Positions 10,690-22,905 of a stretch of DNA of 64,000 nucleotides are shown piece after piece. The notes under the pieces were generated by a model that saw nothing but the letters and a program-made list of their open reading frames with translations, was not told the origin of the DNA and did not search any database. The stretch covers positions 25,505,172 through 25,569,171 of the forward strand of contig JAGTTD010000008.1 in the NCBI GenBank assembly GCA_018398585.1. The letters are read 5' to 3'. The position numbers were made by a program, and so were the translations under genes. The stretch comes from Simmondsia chinensis (taxonomy: Eukaryota > Streptophyta > Magnoliopsida > Caryophyllales > Simmondsiaceae). Position 1 is the first letter of the stretch; each line of letters starts with the position of its first letter.

Positions 10690-12120
10690 TTGTGATTTGT
10701 AATAGCTAATCTTACTAATCTTGAATTTACTGCTCTTGATATATTGGGCAAACATTATTTTCCATGGACCCTTGATGTTGAGATTCACCTTGATGCTATG
10801 AATCTCGGAGATACAATTAAAAGAGAAAATAACACATCCTTACAGGATCATGTTTAAGCAATAATATTTCTCATGTATCATATCCCTGAAGGATTGAAAG
10901 CTGAATATATTACTATAAAGAACCTGTATGTCCTTTGGTTGAATTTAAAGGAGATGTTTCAACAACAACAACAGACCCAGTGCCTCAAGGGCTCCCGCAG
11001 AAGCGGGGTCTGGGGGGGTTGATGTACGCAGCCTTCCCCCTTCAGGGTGTTAAACCTGAAGAGAGGCTATTTCCGAGGACCCCCAACCTGAGATTCATGC
11101 CATCATCGCATCGTAGCAACCTGTGAGCAAAAGGGGGGCAACAATGCATAAGAGCAGGACAAAGCATAAAGTGAGTATTACGAAGCATAACGCTCTAGAG
11201 GAGACTTTAAGGCAATATCATGAGCGGCATGGCATGCAAATAAGCAAATAAGCAAGTAAGCAAGTAAACACGACATGCACCCTTATATGTACTATACCTC
11301 GGAACACTAGTATAACAGAATAAGCAGCGGTATGAGACCGCTACATTCATTACTTCTATGATAGTCCTCCATCTAGCTCTATCTCAATCTATCTCTATCA
11401 CATGTCATCTCCTCCTGTAGGTTTAGGTGGGTGGGTGAGGTCCTGCCGTAACGCCTGCCATCCTCCCTTCTTTGGCCTGCTTCTTCCCCTCCTGCCTAGC
11501 GTGGTACGGAGCTGATTGCATCTTCTGACTGGGGCAGTGGTTTGTCTCCTCGTAATGTAACGGGGCCGAACCAGTACAACATTGTTCGGATGCTCCTACC
11601 CCGCTATATCGGATGCACCTATTCTAAACCTCCACAGAGCCCTGTCTAGAGCCATCTCTTCATTTGGGTTAAGATGTTTGACCATCAAAAATCTATGATC
11701 CTCCCTAAAGCTCGCTATGAATGGATTCACCTGCAGTTGCAGGATTTTAAAACTGTAAGCGAGTGTAACTCTGCAGTATTTAATATTACCTCCCAATTGA
11801 AATTATGCAGGAAAAATATTACTAAGGAGGATATGTTAGAGAAAATATTCTCCACTTTCCATGTCTCGAATATACTCTTGCAGCAGCAATATTGAGAACG
11901 GGGATTTAAAAAATACTCTGAGTTAATATCATGTCTCCTCATTGCTGAACAAAATAATGAATTATTGATAAAAAAATATCAGTCACGACCAACTAGGATA
12001 AACCATTCCCTGAAGTGAATGCTATGACATACGACCATCAGGGACATGGTCGAGGTCGTAAACGTGGTCGTGGCCATGGACAAGGTTGTAGTTGTGGTCA
12101 TAATAACTAGCACTATGGTA
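10690..12120 (+). pseudogene. Copia gag, split by an RTE LINE tail
   Basis: The first half (10705-10959) reads LEFTALDILGKHYFPW, then TLDVEIHLDAMNLGDTI, which is the copia gag start. The second half begins right after the insertion at 11680 with DHQKSMILPKARYEWIHLQL, then NITSQLKLCRKNITKEDML and FSTFHVSNILLQQQY. An RGRG basic stretch lies near 12048-12100. The two halves join in the family order across the insertion at 10960-11671. In-frame stops (for example after DHV at about 10857 and after QQQY at 11892) make it inactive. Confidence 0.8.
10960..11671 (-). mobile_element. RTE-clade LINE 3' end with Au-like tail
   Basis: Inserted into the copia gag with the 8-bp duplication AGATGTTT (10952-10959 and 11672-11679). 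On the minus strand the part near 11590-11400 reads as the end of an RTE reverse transcriptase protein. A WFG block comes first, then a frame change, then QTTAPVRRCNQL, GRRGRSRPKKGGWQ and LRQDLTHPP. The last 140 bases on the minus strand form the tail shared by RTE LINEs and Au SINEs (GGAAATAGCCTCTC, GCGTACATCAA, CAGACCCCGCTTC), ending in a (TTG)n microsatellite at 10960-10975. This orientation and duplication fit 5'-truncated LINE insertion. Confidence 0.78.
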
Positions 12121-13640
12121 TCCTGAATGGACCAAAATTTAAGAAGTCCACTAATGACGAGGAGATGAAAGAAAGAGAAAAACTTTAGTTTTCAGATTTT
12201 CTATTTTGCGTATTCATGACTGGTTAAATCGCTTACTTTTTATTACTCGTTCATTATTCATATGGTCGGCTATGCCACCTACTTACAATCTGTTATTCAT
12301 AAGATCGGCTATGTTGGCTACCTATTATCAGTTATTCATATGGCTATATTTATACACCAATCATTTAAAAATAACAATGACATTCTTTTTAGAATGCACT
12401 TCACAATATTGTTTGTATCTTATATTTTGTGCTGAACTATGTTTGATAATGTCACTTTACTATGTATAAATTAGAGTGGTATCATCTATCTAATATTTTA
12501 TATGACATATATTTAGTTGTATGTATAAATTATTATTGATATGTATGATTACCCAAGGACGCACAAATTTAAACCATAATCTAAGGTGTATAGTTGTTTT
12601 TTTTATTCAACATTTTAAAATGGCAACGGATCAATTTAATATGAGATCTTATTTACTAAGGACAGAGAAAATTTTGATAAAAATAAATTTTGATAAAGAT
12701 TCGTATGCATCACAACCACACATTACCTGAAAGCCATTATACCATAACACATAATCATTGCAACATAAAAGGAACAAGAGTACAATTTTTTCATCTACTG
12801 TCAAATAAAGAAGGGATGTTTAAACCTATTCACTATATAATTGCTATGCTCAGTTATAACTAAAGCATAGATTTCAAAAATATACACTATATTATATCTC
12901 ACTCTTCTTATATACGAAAAGTTAAAGCCTATATTTGTGAAGACTATAAAACTCACTATCATAATATAGTTATTTAAAATGTTTTGTGATATTACGCTTA
13001 TGTTTTCGTTAATAATTATGTGTACATTTTATATTTGAATATGAATGGTAGAAATTCTTGTCTCGAAGACAGTGTAACAACAATGGGTGTTTAATACATA
13101 ATTACAGGTTTTTGAAGAGCACATATAATTTTTCTTGAAGAAACAATATGTTTCATAGTTTAGGCTATCTATTTAATTTTGACATACCTGTTAGAATGAT
13201 CAACCAGAAGTTAATGGACCCAAAAGGCTTTTATTTTAAAGCATGACTATTTGAGTCATTCGGGTATAAAGATAATTTAGAGAATCATTGAATATTCTCT
13301 TGAACACGCATTAAAGAACCAGAAAATTATTCTATCGGATTAAATATCTTGTGCTGCTTAAGGCAAAGTGATTGTATGTCATACTCAATTGAAATTATGT
13401 TTGAATCTCATGTATTTGAAGGAATACAAATGGGATATATGTGGGTCAATGATTTCATCACGTAGACCAATTCAGTATTTTATGATATTAATAGAGGTCT
13501 TTACCTGTTGGTCACATGTTTGTGAATAATCCACTTGTGATGGGTTATTTGTGGAACTCCTTGCATAAATGATCCGACTATGAGCGCAAGTCATGAATTA
13601 TATTATATGAAAATGCAAGAGAATATACATCTTAAGAATT
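12121..13640. other. Interior of the second copia element without readable domains
   Basis: AT-rich and full of stops. It lies where protease and early integrase are expected. I do not recognise any conserved motif here. Confidence 0.45.
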
Positions 13641-13649
13641 TAATGACTA

Positions 13650-14060
13650 CTGTATGGGATGAATTGCAATACAACCTACATACAGACACAAAATGGTCTT
13701 GCAAATTTTTTGATTAAATGCCTGCAGCGAATGGCTAGACTATTACTATTGCCTACTTTTATACGGGTACATATTATGATATATGTTGCAGCACTGATTC
13801 GTATTAGACCAACTTATTATAATGGATCTTCCCAGTATAACTTGTCTCTAACAAGAATCAGATATATATCCCACCTATGAATTTGATTATATAATGTACG
13901 TCCTAGTTACTTCACCTCAATATTGAAAGATGGGTCCAATACCGGGACTTGGAATTTATATTGGGATTGAACTCCCTTCAAGTATAAAATATCTGCAGAT
14001 GTTAACTAGAAATATTTTACAGCATAATTTGTTGATTGTCAATTTGAAAAATAGGGTTTC
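13650..14060 (+). pseudogene. Copia integrase end
   Basis: Fragments in the plus strand match the integrase end of this copia group: TQNGLA near 13690, MIYVAALIRIRPTYYN near 13780, then 'PDISHL' and MGPIPGLGIYIGIELPSSIKYL near 13930-14000. They need several frame changes and stop read-throughs. The order and spacing agree with the family, so the call is reasonably safe despite heavy decay. Confidence 0.6.
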
Positions 14061-16087
14061 CAGAATTAGGGGGAGAAAAATGAAAGTCGGAAAATAAGAA
14101 TTTATGTGAAATGCATCATTGACCCAAAAGTTCAAAGAATTATCCACTTGTAAAATATTACAAGACAATTCACAAATGTATTCACTAATGGAAAGAGGAT
14201 AACCAAATAATACATCCCGATTATAAATGCTCCTGATCAAATTAATATGCCAATTGAGCGATATTCTAATATATAGACAAATACATCCGTTACACACTAG
14301 AAGCGCGCTAGACATATCGGTTCCAAAAATATAATTTGGAAAAGAAAATGGAGCAACAGAAAAGATAGGTCCCTCTATTAATAAACTCATGAGGGGAAAA
14401 AACTCTGTAGGGATAATAATATGTATAAATAAAATTGCTCAAGATCATCAGATAATTGAAACTACTGAGACTATTGAAACTATTGAAATTATGATAATAA
14501 AGAGATCTCTATAAATTATGGGATATAATGGAACTGAAATAAAAATTGATCAAATGTTCGTATATATAGTAGCTATTGATCTGACTAAAGAAATTGAAAA
14601 TCTTGAATTGGTGTTTGTTAAAAAATGCCAACAAAGAAATGATTGGTTAAAATAGAAAGACGCAATCCAGGCAGAACAAATAATATGTAATTTTTGGACC
14701 TGTAGTCCAAATGCCTAAAGAATAAAATCTATGGGCTGCATGTGAATGTTGATGCGAAAAATAATAAGGTGGGGAAATGCACAATTTGAAGCCAAATGTT
14801 TATTAGAGACCAAAAATAAACTGGACTTACATAAGAAATGGATGCACTTAATCTGCCAGTCTCTATATGTGTCATATATATGGTAACAGCCTATTTGTAT
14901 TTATTACATATGATGATATTTATATGAAAGTCCCTGAAGGGCCAAGATGCCAGAAGCATATAATTCAAAACCGCGGTACATATCTACTAAAAGAGGGATA
15001 TGTTAATATCATCATAACTTCTTGAAGAGTTTAAAGAAGTTGTTATACTCCTAAACTAAGAATTCGATATTGAAGATCTCGGAAAAGGAAAGATTTTGTC
15101 TCAATCTGTAAATCAGGCACTAATATGATAGAGTATTACTCTATTGGTCAACTTATACCAGTACAGTACTTAAGTGTCTTAATATGTTAATTACTGCCTC
15201 AAATTTTGTTTAATTCCTAGATAAAGGTCAAGACCTTTTCTGGTCCTCAATAAGGTAATAAACGAATTTTTGGTCTGAAGGTACTACACCTTGGTATAAT
15301 TTTTGCAAGATCAGGCATAACCCTCCTTCGATTAACTTGTCACTAGTGTATGATATGACACCAATATAAGAGTATGTGAACAAGGTTAAAACGTCTATCT
15401 TAATGGATCAACCAGTATAATATTATTCTGTTATATCAAACTTGTAATTAATTTTATATTCTAGTACTAGTTATTTATTTGAACAATATAAGGTAAGTGA
15501 CAAGAATGCTATTTCGTTATATTACTATAGTGCTATGTTTTGGCAATCTATTAACAATTACAGCCACTATTGAAACATTTGCACTTTACGAGCAAGTAGA
15601 GAGTGGGTAATGCTGATGCCCTTGATCCAACATATTTTGTGAGCTTCCAATGATCGGGGGAGTCAGATAAAACTATATAAAGATAAGTATGCATTGCTCA
15701 AGCTAAGGAGAGTTCAGAGAAACAAGCACATTTCAATGAAGTTCTTTTGACTCTCGAGTTTCAGAAGAAGGATGAAGCAAATATTAACAAATTCGCTCAA
15801 GAACCTGTAAGAGTAATTCAAGAAAGCATCCATAATACACTTTCAAAGCAATTGGCACAAGATTGGGATTCGCCAACTCCGAGACATCCTTGTCTAATGT
15901 GCGCCTAATAGGGGGAGTTAAATACGCACTGTATTCTTTTTTCCTGTGTTACGGTTTTTCCTACTATATTTTTTTTGGTAAGGTTTTCAACGAGGTAGTT
16001 TAAGAAGCGTATATAACTTGGATACTGTGCACTTTCTAAAGTGTTATGTCCCGCAATATTTTTAAAGGAAAATATCCAAAGGGGGAG
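14060..16087 (+). pseudogene. Copia reverse transcriptase and RNase H remains
   Basis: Scattered pieces such as 'MKVPEGPRCQ' (about 14925) and 'SGPQ' near 15240 suggest the copia pol end. No YxDD motif was found in an open stretch. The part closes with the polypurine tract AAAGGGGGAG at 16078-16087. Identity rests mainly on position between the LTRs. Confidence 0.45.
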
Positions 16088-16529
16088 TGTTGTAAATATT
16101 GGATATTTTTCGGGTACAATTTTTTATGGTTGAGTTCGGATATTATTAAATATCCTAGAAAATTATAAATTATGTAAAAGACATTTATATACACATATAC
16201 ATATTATATATATGTGTGTATACATATATATGTGACACGTGTCATCTTTCTTTTCTTTCTATCGTGACTCACCATTATTTCATGCACTGTTATAAATATG
16301 CAAAAGTGCACTACAATGAAAGTAGAAAAAATGAGAATAGAGAGGAAGGGAGGAAGTTTGAAAGGAAAAATATTTAAATATAAAATACTGAGAGAATTAT
16401 TTAAATAGAAAAAATTTTCTCTGGTTCTTTAGTTCAGATATAAAATACTTGCTATTTTTGTTATAGATATTTGAGCTTGTATTTTTGTTCTCTTCCTTTT
16501 CAGTATAATACGTCTCTAATTTTATAACG
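16088..16529 (+). repeat. 3' LTR of the second copia element
   Basis: Aligns along its whole length with 10174-10618, with scattered substitutions and small gaps. The last base is G where CA is expected (TTTTATAACG). Confidence 0.8.
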
Positions 16530-16539
16530 AATATCACCT

Positions 16540-17329
16540 ATAACATATAAAAGGATTAAAAGCTATCATGCAAAATGCTAGGAAAAGATGAAATGCCAAT
16601 GAAATAACAATTGAGTGCTACCTGAATCACACTCTTTTTAAGACAATTTCCATAACATAGTGAGCCGTCCCTAAGATCAAAGCATAATCCATATTAATAC
16701 CCTCAAATCACAAGCTGACCCTAGAGACTAACAAAAGCGAAGCTGACAAAAGCCAAAGAGGCCAAACAAAGAAGTAGTGCTCAATCCCCCATTCCTACAG
16801 AAGCTAAGAATGGCGGAAAGCACCACAAAGCGTAGGTGTTGCAATGAGACGGCTACGGACTAATCCTATGATCTCCTCAATAACAGCTGTAGAAGGTCGA
16901 GACTGAGTGCGTTGGATCCTCAGGTTTAGCTCGTACCAAAGGGTGTAAACCATCGCAGAGAGGTAAAGTTGGGCTAGAACACAATCTACCCCACGACCAC
17001 GGAGCCGAGTGGCAGCCCAAGAGAGAAGCTCACGCCAAGGGAGCATGGACCAAGAAAAAGATGTGCGCAAAGACACTCTAGCCCAAACAGTAGCCAAGAA
17101 GTTGCAGGAAAAGAAAAGATGGCTATGCGACTCATCATCTAAACCACAAAGCACACATGAAGTCTAGGTGCCCTATACCTAATACCTCCGCAGTCTGTCA
17201 CGAGTCCAAAGTCGCTCACAAGAGGCAAGCCATAGAATGAAAGAATGCCTCGAGATGTGCAATAGGAACCAAAGGAGATGGTCGATGGAGTCCGCCTCCC
17301 TCCTACTGCGAATCATCTCTCATGCCGAC
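16540..17329 (-). pseudogene. L1 LINE, 3' piece: zf-RVT domain and 3' UTR
   Basis: The minus strand from 17320 down reads as the zf-RVT zinc-binding end of a plant L1 ORF2. SRREADSIDHLLWF and ILWLASCERLWTRDRLRR come first, then MLCGLDDESHSHLFFSCNF at 17154. The C-x-x-C...H-x-x-x-x-x-C spacing is kept. The longest open piece is 116 residues (16804-17154). A stop after the 'DRLRRY' block separates the parts. The 3' UTR runs to the copia border; no clear A-tail was found. The upstream part of the same LINE continues at 30071 beyond the Athila insertion. Confidence 0.82.
17325..17329. repeat. Target duplication CCGAC, left copy
   Basis: The same five bases stand at 30071-30075 right after the far LTR. 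They prove that 17330-30070 is one insertion into the L1 LINE. Confidence 0.9.
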
Positions 17330-18768
17330 TGATAAGTTTAATTTAGTATATAATTATTTATATCATTTTTATTCATTTTTAACCATTTTTTATCAAACTC
17401 TAATCACTTTTGCTAGGTTTTGCTCGTTTTCAACTATATTGTTATTTTCTTGAAAAAACACCCATTTTATACTAAATCTTGCTAGGTTTTATCAACAACA
17501 TCAACAAGTAAAAGCAAGTTACATCAAATTAAAGTAAAAAAATAACAAAAACACCCAAGTTACATGGTTCAAAGCAAGGACCACATAAAATAACAAATTT
17601 TTCACACAAAGTTTATTTAGGCGGCAGGTTTAATCTATATTTTTTCTCAAATACATTGTATAACACCCAAATAACATCCACATGATCTGAATTTTTGCAG
17701 TTTGGGCAGTGGAGATTAGGAACAAATAAAAAAATCAAGAACTTTTCAACTTGAACAAAGTAGCCGCAAGCATGGACAAATGAGACGCAAGTTTTGATAT
17801 TTTTCTTCATTTTTTTTTCCATCTCTACTACTATAAATAGAGGATGGCCGTGGAGTGTTTAGGCATCAGTTTTTCAAACAAAAAATTCAAAAGAATTAGG
17901 AGAAAAGAGAGTGAAACCAAGAGGAAGAAAGAAGGAAATGAGGAAAGAAAGTTTGGTTTGTAATTTTTTATTTTTAGTTCATTTTATCCTTTTTCTTTCC
18001 TAAGTTCATGAATTTTGTGTTAATAATGTTTTATATTAAGATTATCATGAACTAATTTTTTTTTATTCCAAGGCTGCAATGTAGCCTACGTTGCAATATA
18101 AGCTTATTTCTAATTCAACAATGTTTTGTTATTTCATTGTTGAAGTGTTTATCATTGTTCTTCATGAGTTTTAAACGGTTGATCACCATTTAAGGCCTAT
18201 AATGATTCATAATGAGTCCGAAAGGAGATTTATGATGATTACTAAGGTGATAAGCACCACAAATTGGGCGAATGCTCGAGAGAGATTAACGCAATTTGTG
18301 TGATTTTTAAGTGAAAATCATAGAACTTAAAAAAATATTTTCTTATTTAAATTTTTGCACGAGAGCGATGGGTTAATATGTAAAAGAGCATGTTAAATGT
18401 TACTCGAGAGAGAATGTTTAGTAAATTAGGGTTTTCAACCATCAAAACGTTATAACAACTTGAATATCGAGAATGGAAAGACTTATTAATTCAACTAGGT
18501 GATATCGGATGCCTTAGATCTTATTAAATTATAAAAACCAACTAAGAATCAGTAAACTTTTCATAAGAATTTGTAAATAATTTTTGTTCCTTTTTATTTT
18601 GTGTTCTTTCATTTCAAAAACCATAATTTTCGATCTTTCAAATAGCACTAGAACTACTAATTTCAATACTCACTCAAAAATAATCCTTGTGGGAATGATA
18701 CTCTACTCATTCTATATTACTTTATATGACTTAGTGCACTTGCTAAGCAATACACAAAGTAAGCATCA
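17330..18768 (+). repeat. 5' LTR of the Athila element
   Basis: Starts TGATAAGTTTAA and ends AAGCATCA. It matches 28630-30070 along its length. A TATA-like CTATAAATAGAGGATGG lies at 17830-17848 and is a likely transcription start region. TTTTTGACGCCGTTGCCGGG follows directly after the LTR. Confidence 0.92.
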
Positions 18769-18774
18769 AGTTTT

Positions 18775-18793
18775 TGACGCCGTTGCCGGGGAT
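18775..18793 (+). other. tRNA-Asp primer binding site
   Basis: TGACGCCGTTGCCGGGGAT differs by one base from the complement of the 3' end of plant tRNA-Asp(GTC). Athila-type elements use this site. Confidence 0.9.
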
Positions 18794-18960
18794 TGTCTCT
18801 ATTTGAGTGATATCGATACCAACTAGTTTTGGTGCTAATTTGAAATTGTTAATAATTTGTAAATTTTATTTAAGTTTAAGAAATTTTTCATTTGATTCAT
18901 TTTTGAAGATAAATTCTCTGAAAAAAAAAAAAAGGAAAGAATTCGTATAGAACATACCCC
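18794..18960 (+). other. Athila leader left of the hAT insertion
   Basis: AT-rich untranslated leader without an ORF. Its last eight bases, CATACCCC (18953-18960), are the left copy of the hAT target duplication. Confidence 0.6.
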
Positions 18961-21293
18961 TAGGGGTGGCAAATGTGTCGTGTCGGGTCGAGTTCGTGTC
19001 CTATCATACATAAGGGCTCCAGTAAAAGGGTCAACACGAACACGAACCGTTTATTATACGGGTTGAGCAACCCCAACCCTAACACGATCCAATTAATAAA
19101 TGGGTAACACACGGGTTACCCACTTAATTAAACAGTCAATATTGGGTCACTTGTCAACCCACCAACCCGTCAACCCACCAACCCGATAACATGCCAAAAG
19201 CATATATTTATATCATGTATATTATAATTAATGAAAATAAACCATGAAATAGCAACGATGTATAATCGAAATCATGCAATGCCAATTGCTACAAGTACAT
19301 CAACCTAAATCACAACAAGAGGAAACATAAATAGGAGCTTAAAAATAGAGTTTTAGAGTTGCAACATCAAATGCCTACAAAAATCAAAAACTAGGCTCCA
19401 TTAATTCCAACAAAAATAACCCATATTAACTAAGTAGTCAAAAAAAGAAGACTTTCTAACATGATTCCTCTTCAAAGCACAATAAAAAAAACCACAACAT
19501 CCTCTTAATGGGAGTCTTCTTCCAAAAGCTGTAAGATTCTTCAAAAAAAGAGCACTAAGCATTCATTGGTGAAGGAACAACTGTTGCATTCTTTTCTTCA
19601 ACATTTGCTAACTTCACGTTCATGATATCTTCACATAATTCATTCAACTCTGTCATGACCACATTTTCTACATACAAAATTAAAAACAAACAAAACATTA
19701 ATAGTTTTGAACAATTAACATACAAAAGAAAGAAACATTTTCTATTTTAGTTTAAGTCCTTACCTTCTTCTCCAACTATCCAATCTCTTGTACAAATTAG
19801 TGCTTCAACAATTAAAGGCTTGAGGGAAATCCGAAATTGATCAAGGACTCTCCCACCAATACTAAAAGCTGCTTCTGAAGCCACCATAGAAATAGGGATA
19901 GTCAGTATGTCTCTAGCCAGTTGAGAGAGCTCCGGGTATCAATATTAGTTTCCCTTCTAATATTGAAGGACATCAATTTCTGATTGCCGTGGTACTTTTT
20001 GCTCCTCCAAATATAACTCCAAATGTGATTTAGTAGCAGTAACAAATTCCAAGCTTTCATAAATATCAAATTCCTGTTGAATAAGAATATAACCAATATA
20101 TCATTAAATAATGTGCTCAATGAAAAATAAATAAAAATAGAAAATATATATATAATTTTGCTAAGAATTAGAATTTACCTTCAATAAGGACTCTTTCACA
20201 TCATCCTCACTTTGAAAACTAGTATTCAAAGTACTGCTCCTATTATGAACTCCACTATCCATTAAAGATGTGGAAGAGCGATACAGGTACTCATCAAACA
20301 TAGAGAACAATTTGCTCTTGATCATTGCTACCTCCAATGTATAGTTTTCACCGTATATTTTCTTATAAACCAACTCTACAAGTTGAAACTTGAAACGAGG
20401 ATCCAAAATAACAGTTATGGCCATTATAGTACTAAATTCTGACCAGTATTTCTCAAATTTTACAAACATTTGTGTTGCCATTTTCTTGATAAATCCATCA
20501 CTACTTTTCATCCCCTCTTTCAATGTCAATCTCACATTAGCAACATTAGGAAAATGCAAGTTGGAGATCGCATATTTGGTCCCAAAGAAGGCACAAGTAG
20601 CATCATAAAAGACACATAAGAACCTAAAAATTTTACCAATTCTTATCCATTCATTAGGAGTTGGACAATGCTTGTACTTTGAAAACTATAAATAAAATAA
20701 TTAGCTAAATTTAAACATAATATACAAAAAAACTTACTTGTATACTAGCAAGTAGAAAATTTTAAATCAAATAATTGACTACAAATTTAAATAAAAATAT
20801 ACAAAGAGAACTTACTTGTACTAAAACTTAGTGGAGAAGACAAATAATGTTGAATGTGAGATAGAAGAAGGGGAATGAAAGGGAAATGAGTTTACTTGTT
20901 TGAGGAGATGAGCAAATTAAATAAAAATAAAAAAATTGAAGAATCACTTTAAGAGTCACTAGTACTATTACTAGGGTGGCTAATTGACAAGGAAAAAAAA
21001 ACTAGGGTGGCTAATGAAAATATGTGATATGACTAATTGTTGTAATTATATAAAATAACTAAATTGAAAATAATTATTTCCATAAATAAACGGTAAGTGG
21101 GTTCAACCCGCTATAAACACGACCCGCGTAAACCTGCAATTAGTCGTGTTGGAAACAGGTTGACACGAACCAAAACCAATTTCAACCCAATTATCTAAAC
21201 GGGGCTAAACGTGTCAACCCAAATTCAACCCGACACTAAAACCCTCAACCCGAACCCTCTAACTTCGTGTCGTGTTAAATATTGCCAGCCCTA
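18961..21293 (-). mobile_element. hAT transposon nested in the Athila leader
   Basis: The left end TAGGGGTGGCAA pairs with the right end TTGCCAGCCCTA (11 of 12 matched as inverted repeats). Flanks CATACCCC (18953-18960) and CATACAAC (21294-21301) share 6 of 8 bases, as expected for an aged hAT duplication. Both subterminal regions are full of the words GGGT(T/C)GA, ACCCGT and ACACGA on opposite strands (18970-19200 and 21095-21260). It carries a 5'-truncated RICESLEEPER-like transposase on the minus strand and would depend on another copy for movement. Confidence 0.88.
19777..20690 (-). pseudogene. RICESLEEPER-like hAT transposase, C-terminal half
   Basis: The minus strand from 20690 down reads KYKHCPTPNEW, FRFLCVFYDATCAFFGTKY, then KMATQMFVKFEKYWSEFS and ILDPRFKFQLVELVYKKIYG, the usual order in RICESLEEPER/DAYSLEEPER-type hAT proteins. 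After a frame change near 19920-20120 the dimerisation domain follows: LARDILTIPISMVASEAAFS then GGRVLDQFRISLKPLIVEAL. The longest open piece is 132 residues (20161-20559). The N-terminal BED zinc finger and the DDE core start are missing, so this copy cannot make a full transposase. An intron could explain one frame change. Confidence 0.82.
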
Positions 21294-21301
21294 CATACAA
21301 C

Positions 21302-21307
21302 CCCCCC

Positions 21308-21339
<32 letters not shown>

Positions 21340-21340
21340 T
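21302..21340. repeat. Long C-run followed by an A-run
   Basis: About 27 consecutive C bases are followed by nine A bases immediately beside the hAT target duplication. Such a run is hard to sequence, so its length is doubtful. Confidence 0.8.
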
Positions 21341-21758
21341 TTGTGGTTTTAAAAAAAATTTGTTAGTTTTGTGTTATTTTGTTATTTTTCTTATATTTTG
21401 TCTTTATTTTGCTTATAAGTTCACTTTGTTAGGATTTTAAAAGTTAAATTTGATATTTTAAAGTTTTCGAAAACATTAGGGTTACTACCCCCTTTTTTCC
21501 CTAAAATTTGTGTTTTCTTAACTTTTGTTTTAGATTGTTGTATTTTTAGGTTTTTCTTGACTAATTTAAACTTTATTTTAATTTTTTTTATCCATCTAGA
21601 TAGGTTTTTCAAAGTTAGATTTATTATTTTTAAATTTTTCAAAGCCTTTAGTAGTACCTATTTCCCCCTTAAAATTTAGCTTCGTTAAATTTTGTGTTAT
21701 ACTTTTGTAACTTTTAAAAGATTTCTCTTTGTTGTTATCCTTTCCTTTAACATTTTAG

Positions 21759-22900
21759 TTGTTTATTTTTACTTTGTATGCAAAACCAAAACGAAAAGAA
21801 ATAACTCTTTTTGACCTTGAAATCGAAAAAACACTTCGACTAATCAGGAAAACAAAAAGGACTAAAACCATGGCTAATAATACTGAAAAGGATGATGAAA
21901 GGACCTTAAAAGATTATGCAGTACCTACTGTTAGAGGTGCACTTCTAGCATTTGACGTCCACCAATACAACCAAACAATTTCGAAATCAAACCCACTATT
22001 ATACAAATGATTCAACAAACTGTCCAATTTGGCAGTCTATCTAGTGAGGACCCAAACCTGCATATCGCTAACGTCTTGGAGATATGCGATACATTTAAGC
22101 ATAATGGTGTCAGCGACGATGCCATTCGCTTAAGGCTGTTTCCGTTCTCACTGAGAGATAAAGCCAAAACATAGTTAATGTCATTACCTCAAAGCATGGT
22201 TAATGTCATTACCTCGAGGAACTATCACCACTTGGGATAATTTGGCTCAAAAATTTTTTGCTAAATATTTTCCACCAGCCAAATCAGCTAAGATGAGGAA
22301 TGCCATTACCTCATTTGTACAATACGATACAGAATCTTTGTATGAGGCGTGGGAACATTATAAAGAACTTTTGAGAAGATGCCCACATCATGGTTTGCTA
22401 GTTTGGATGCAAGTCCAAACTTTTTACAATGGGTTCGCACCTAATACTCAAACGATGGTAGACATGGCTGCATGAGGATCCCTAATTCACAAAACCCCAG
22501 ATGAAGTATGAATTGCTAGAAGTAATGTCTAGCAATAACTATGCAAGGGCAACTGAACAAAAGAAACCTGCAGGAATATACGAGCTGAATGCAATAACAA
22601 AGTTGACTACCCAGGTTTCAATGCTTCAAAAATAGATGAACATGAACGTGAATGCCATAAATTCTCATGTACTCACGTGTGAATTTTGTGCAGGGAATCA
22701 TCCTAGTATAGAATGCCAAACAGGAAATCATTTCCCCCCATCAACCCTTGAACAAGCCAATTTTGTTTAAAATTTTCAAAAAAATAATCCCTATTCCAAC
22801 ACATATAATCCCGAGTGGAGAAACCGTCCAAATTTTTCGTGGAATAATCAAGGGATACAAAAACAACCTTTTCAGCCCCCTGAAAGAAAGACTGATCTCG
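21759..22900 (+). pseudogene. Athila gag, N-terminal part
   Basis: Pieces in two frames follow each other. The start region includes KDYAVPTVRGALLAF (21900-21960). A frame change near 22005 leads to [17 protein letters not shown] and [18 protein letters not shown] replaces the expected Trp (22174), and a 27-base duplication follows. Then the 90-residue open stretch 22203-22475 has TITTWDNLAQKFFAKYFPPA, SAKMRNAITSF and ELLRRCPHHGL, the conserved gag core. A zinc-knuckle-like CEFCAGNHPSIEC follows near 22680. Gag would form the particle shell; here stops and frameshifts break it. Confidence 0.85.
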
Positions 22901-22905
22901 AGGAA

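Larger units (their letters stand above)
10174..16529 (+). mobile_element. Second Ty1/copia LTR retrotransposon, degenerate
   Basis: Two LTRs of about 443 bp face the same way (10174-10618 and 16088-16529). Both start TGTTGTAAATATTGGATA. The flanks are GATAT (10169-10173) and AATAT (16530-16534), a 4/5 match for a 5-bp target duplication. A purine tract AAAGGGGGAG lies directly before the right LTR. The interior has gag-like, integrase-like and reverse transcriptase-like scraps on the plus strand with many stops. It belongs to a different copia group from the element at 3885-9062. Confidence 0.8.

Noticed and set aside
13956..14390. 144-aa frame on the minus strand
   Set aside because: It is the reverse of the copia integrase end read on the plus strand, so it is a shadow.
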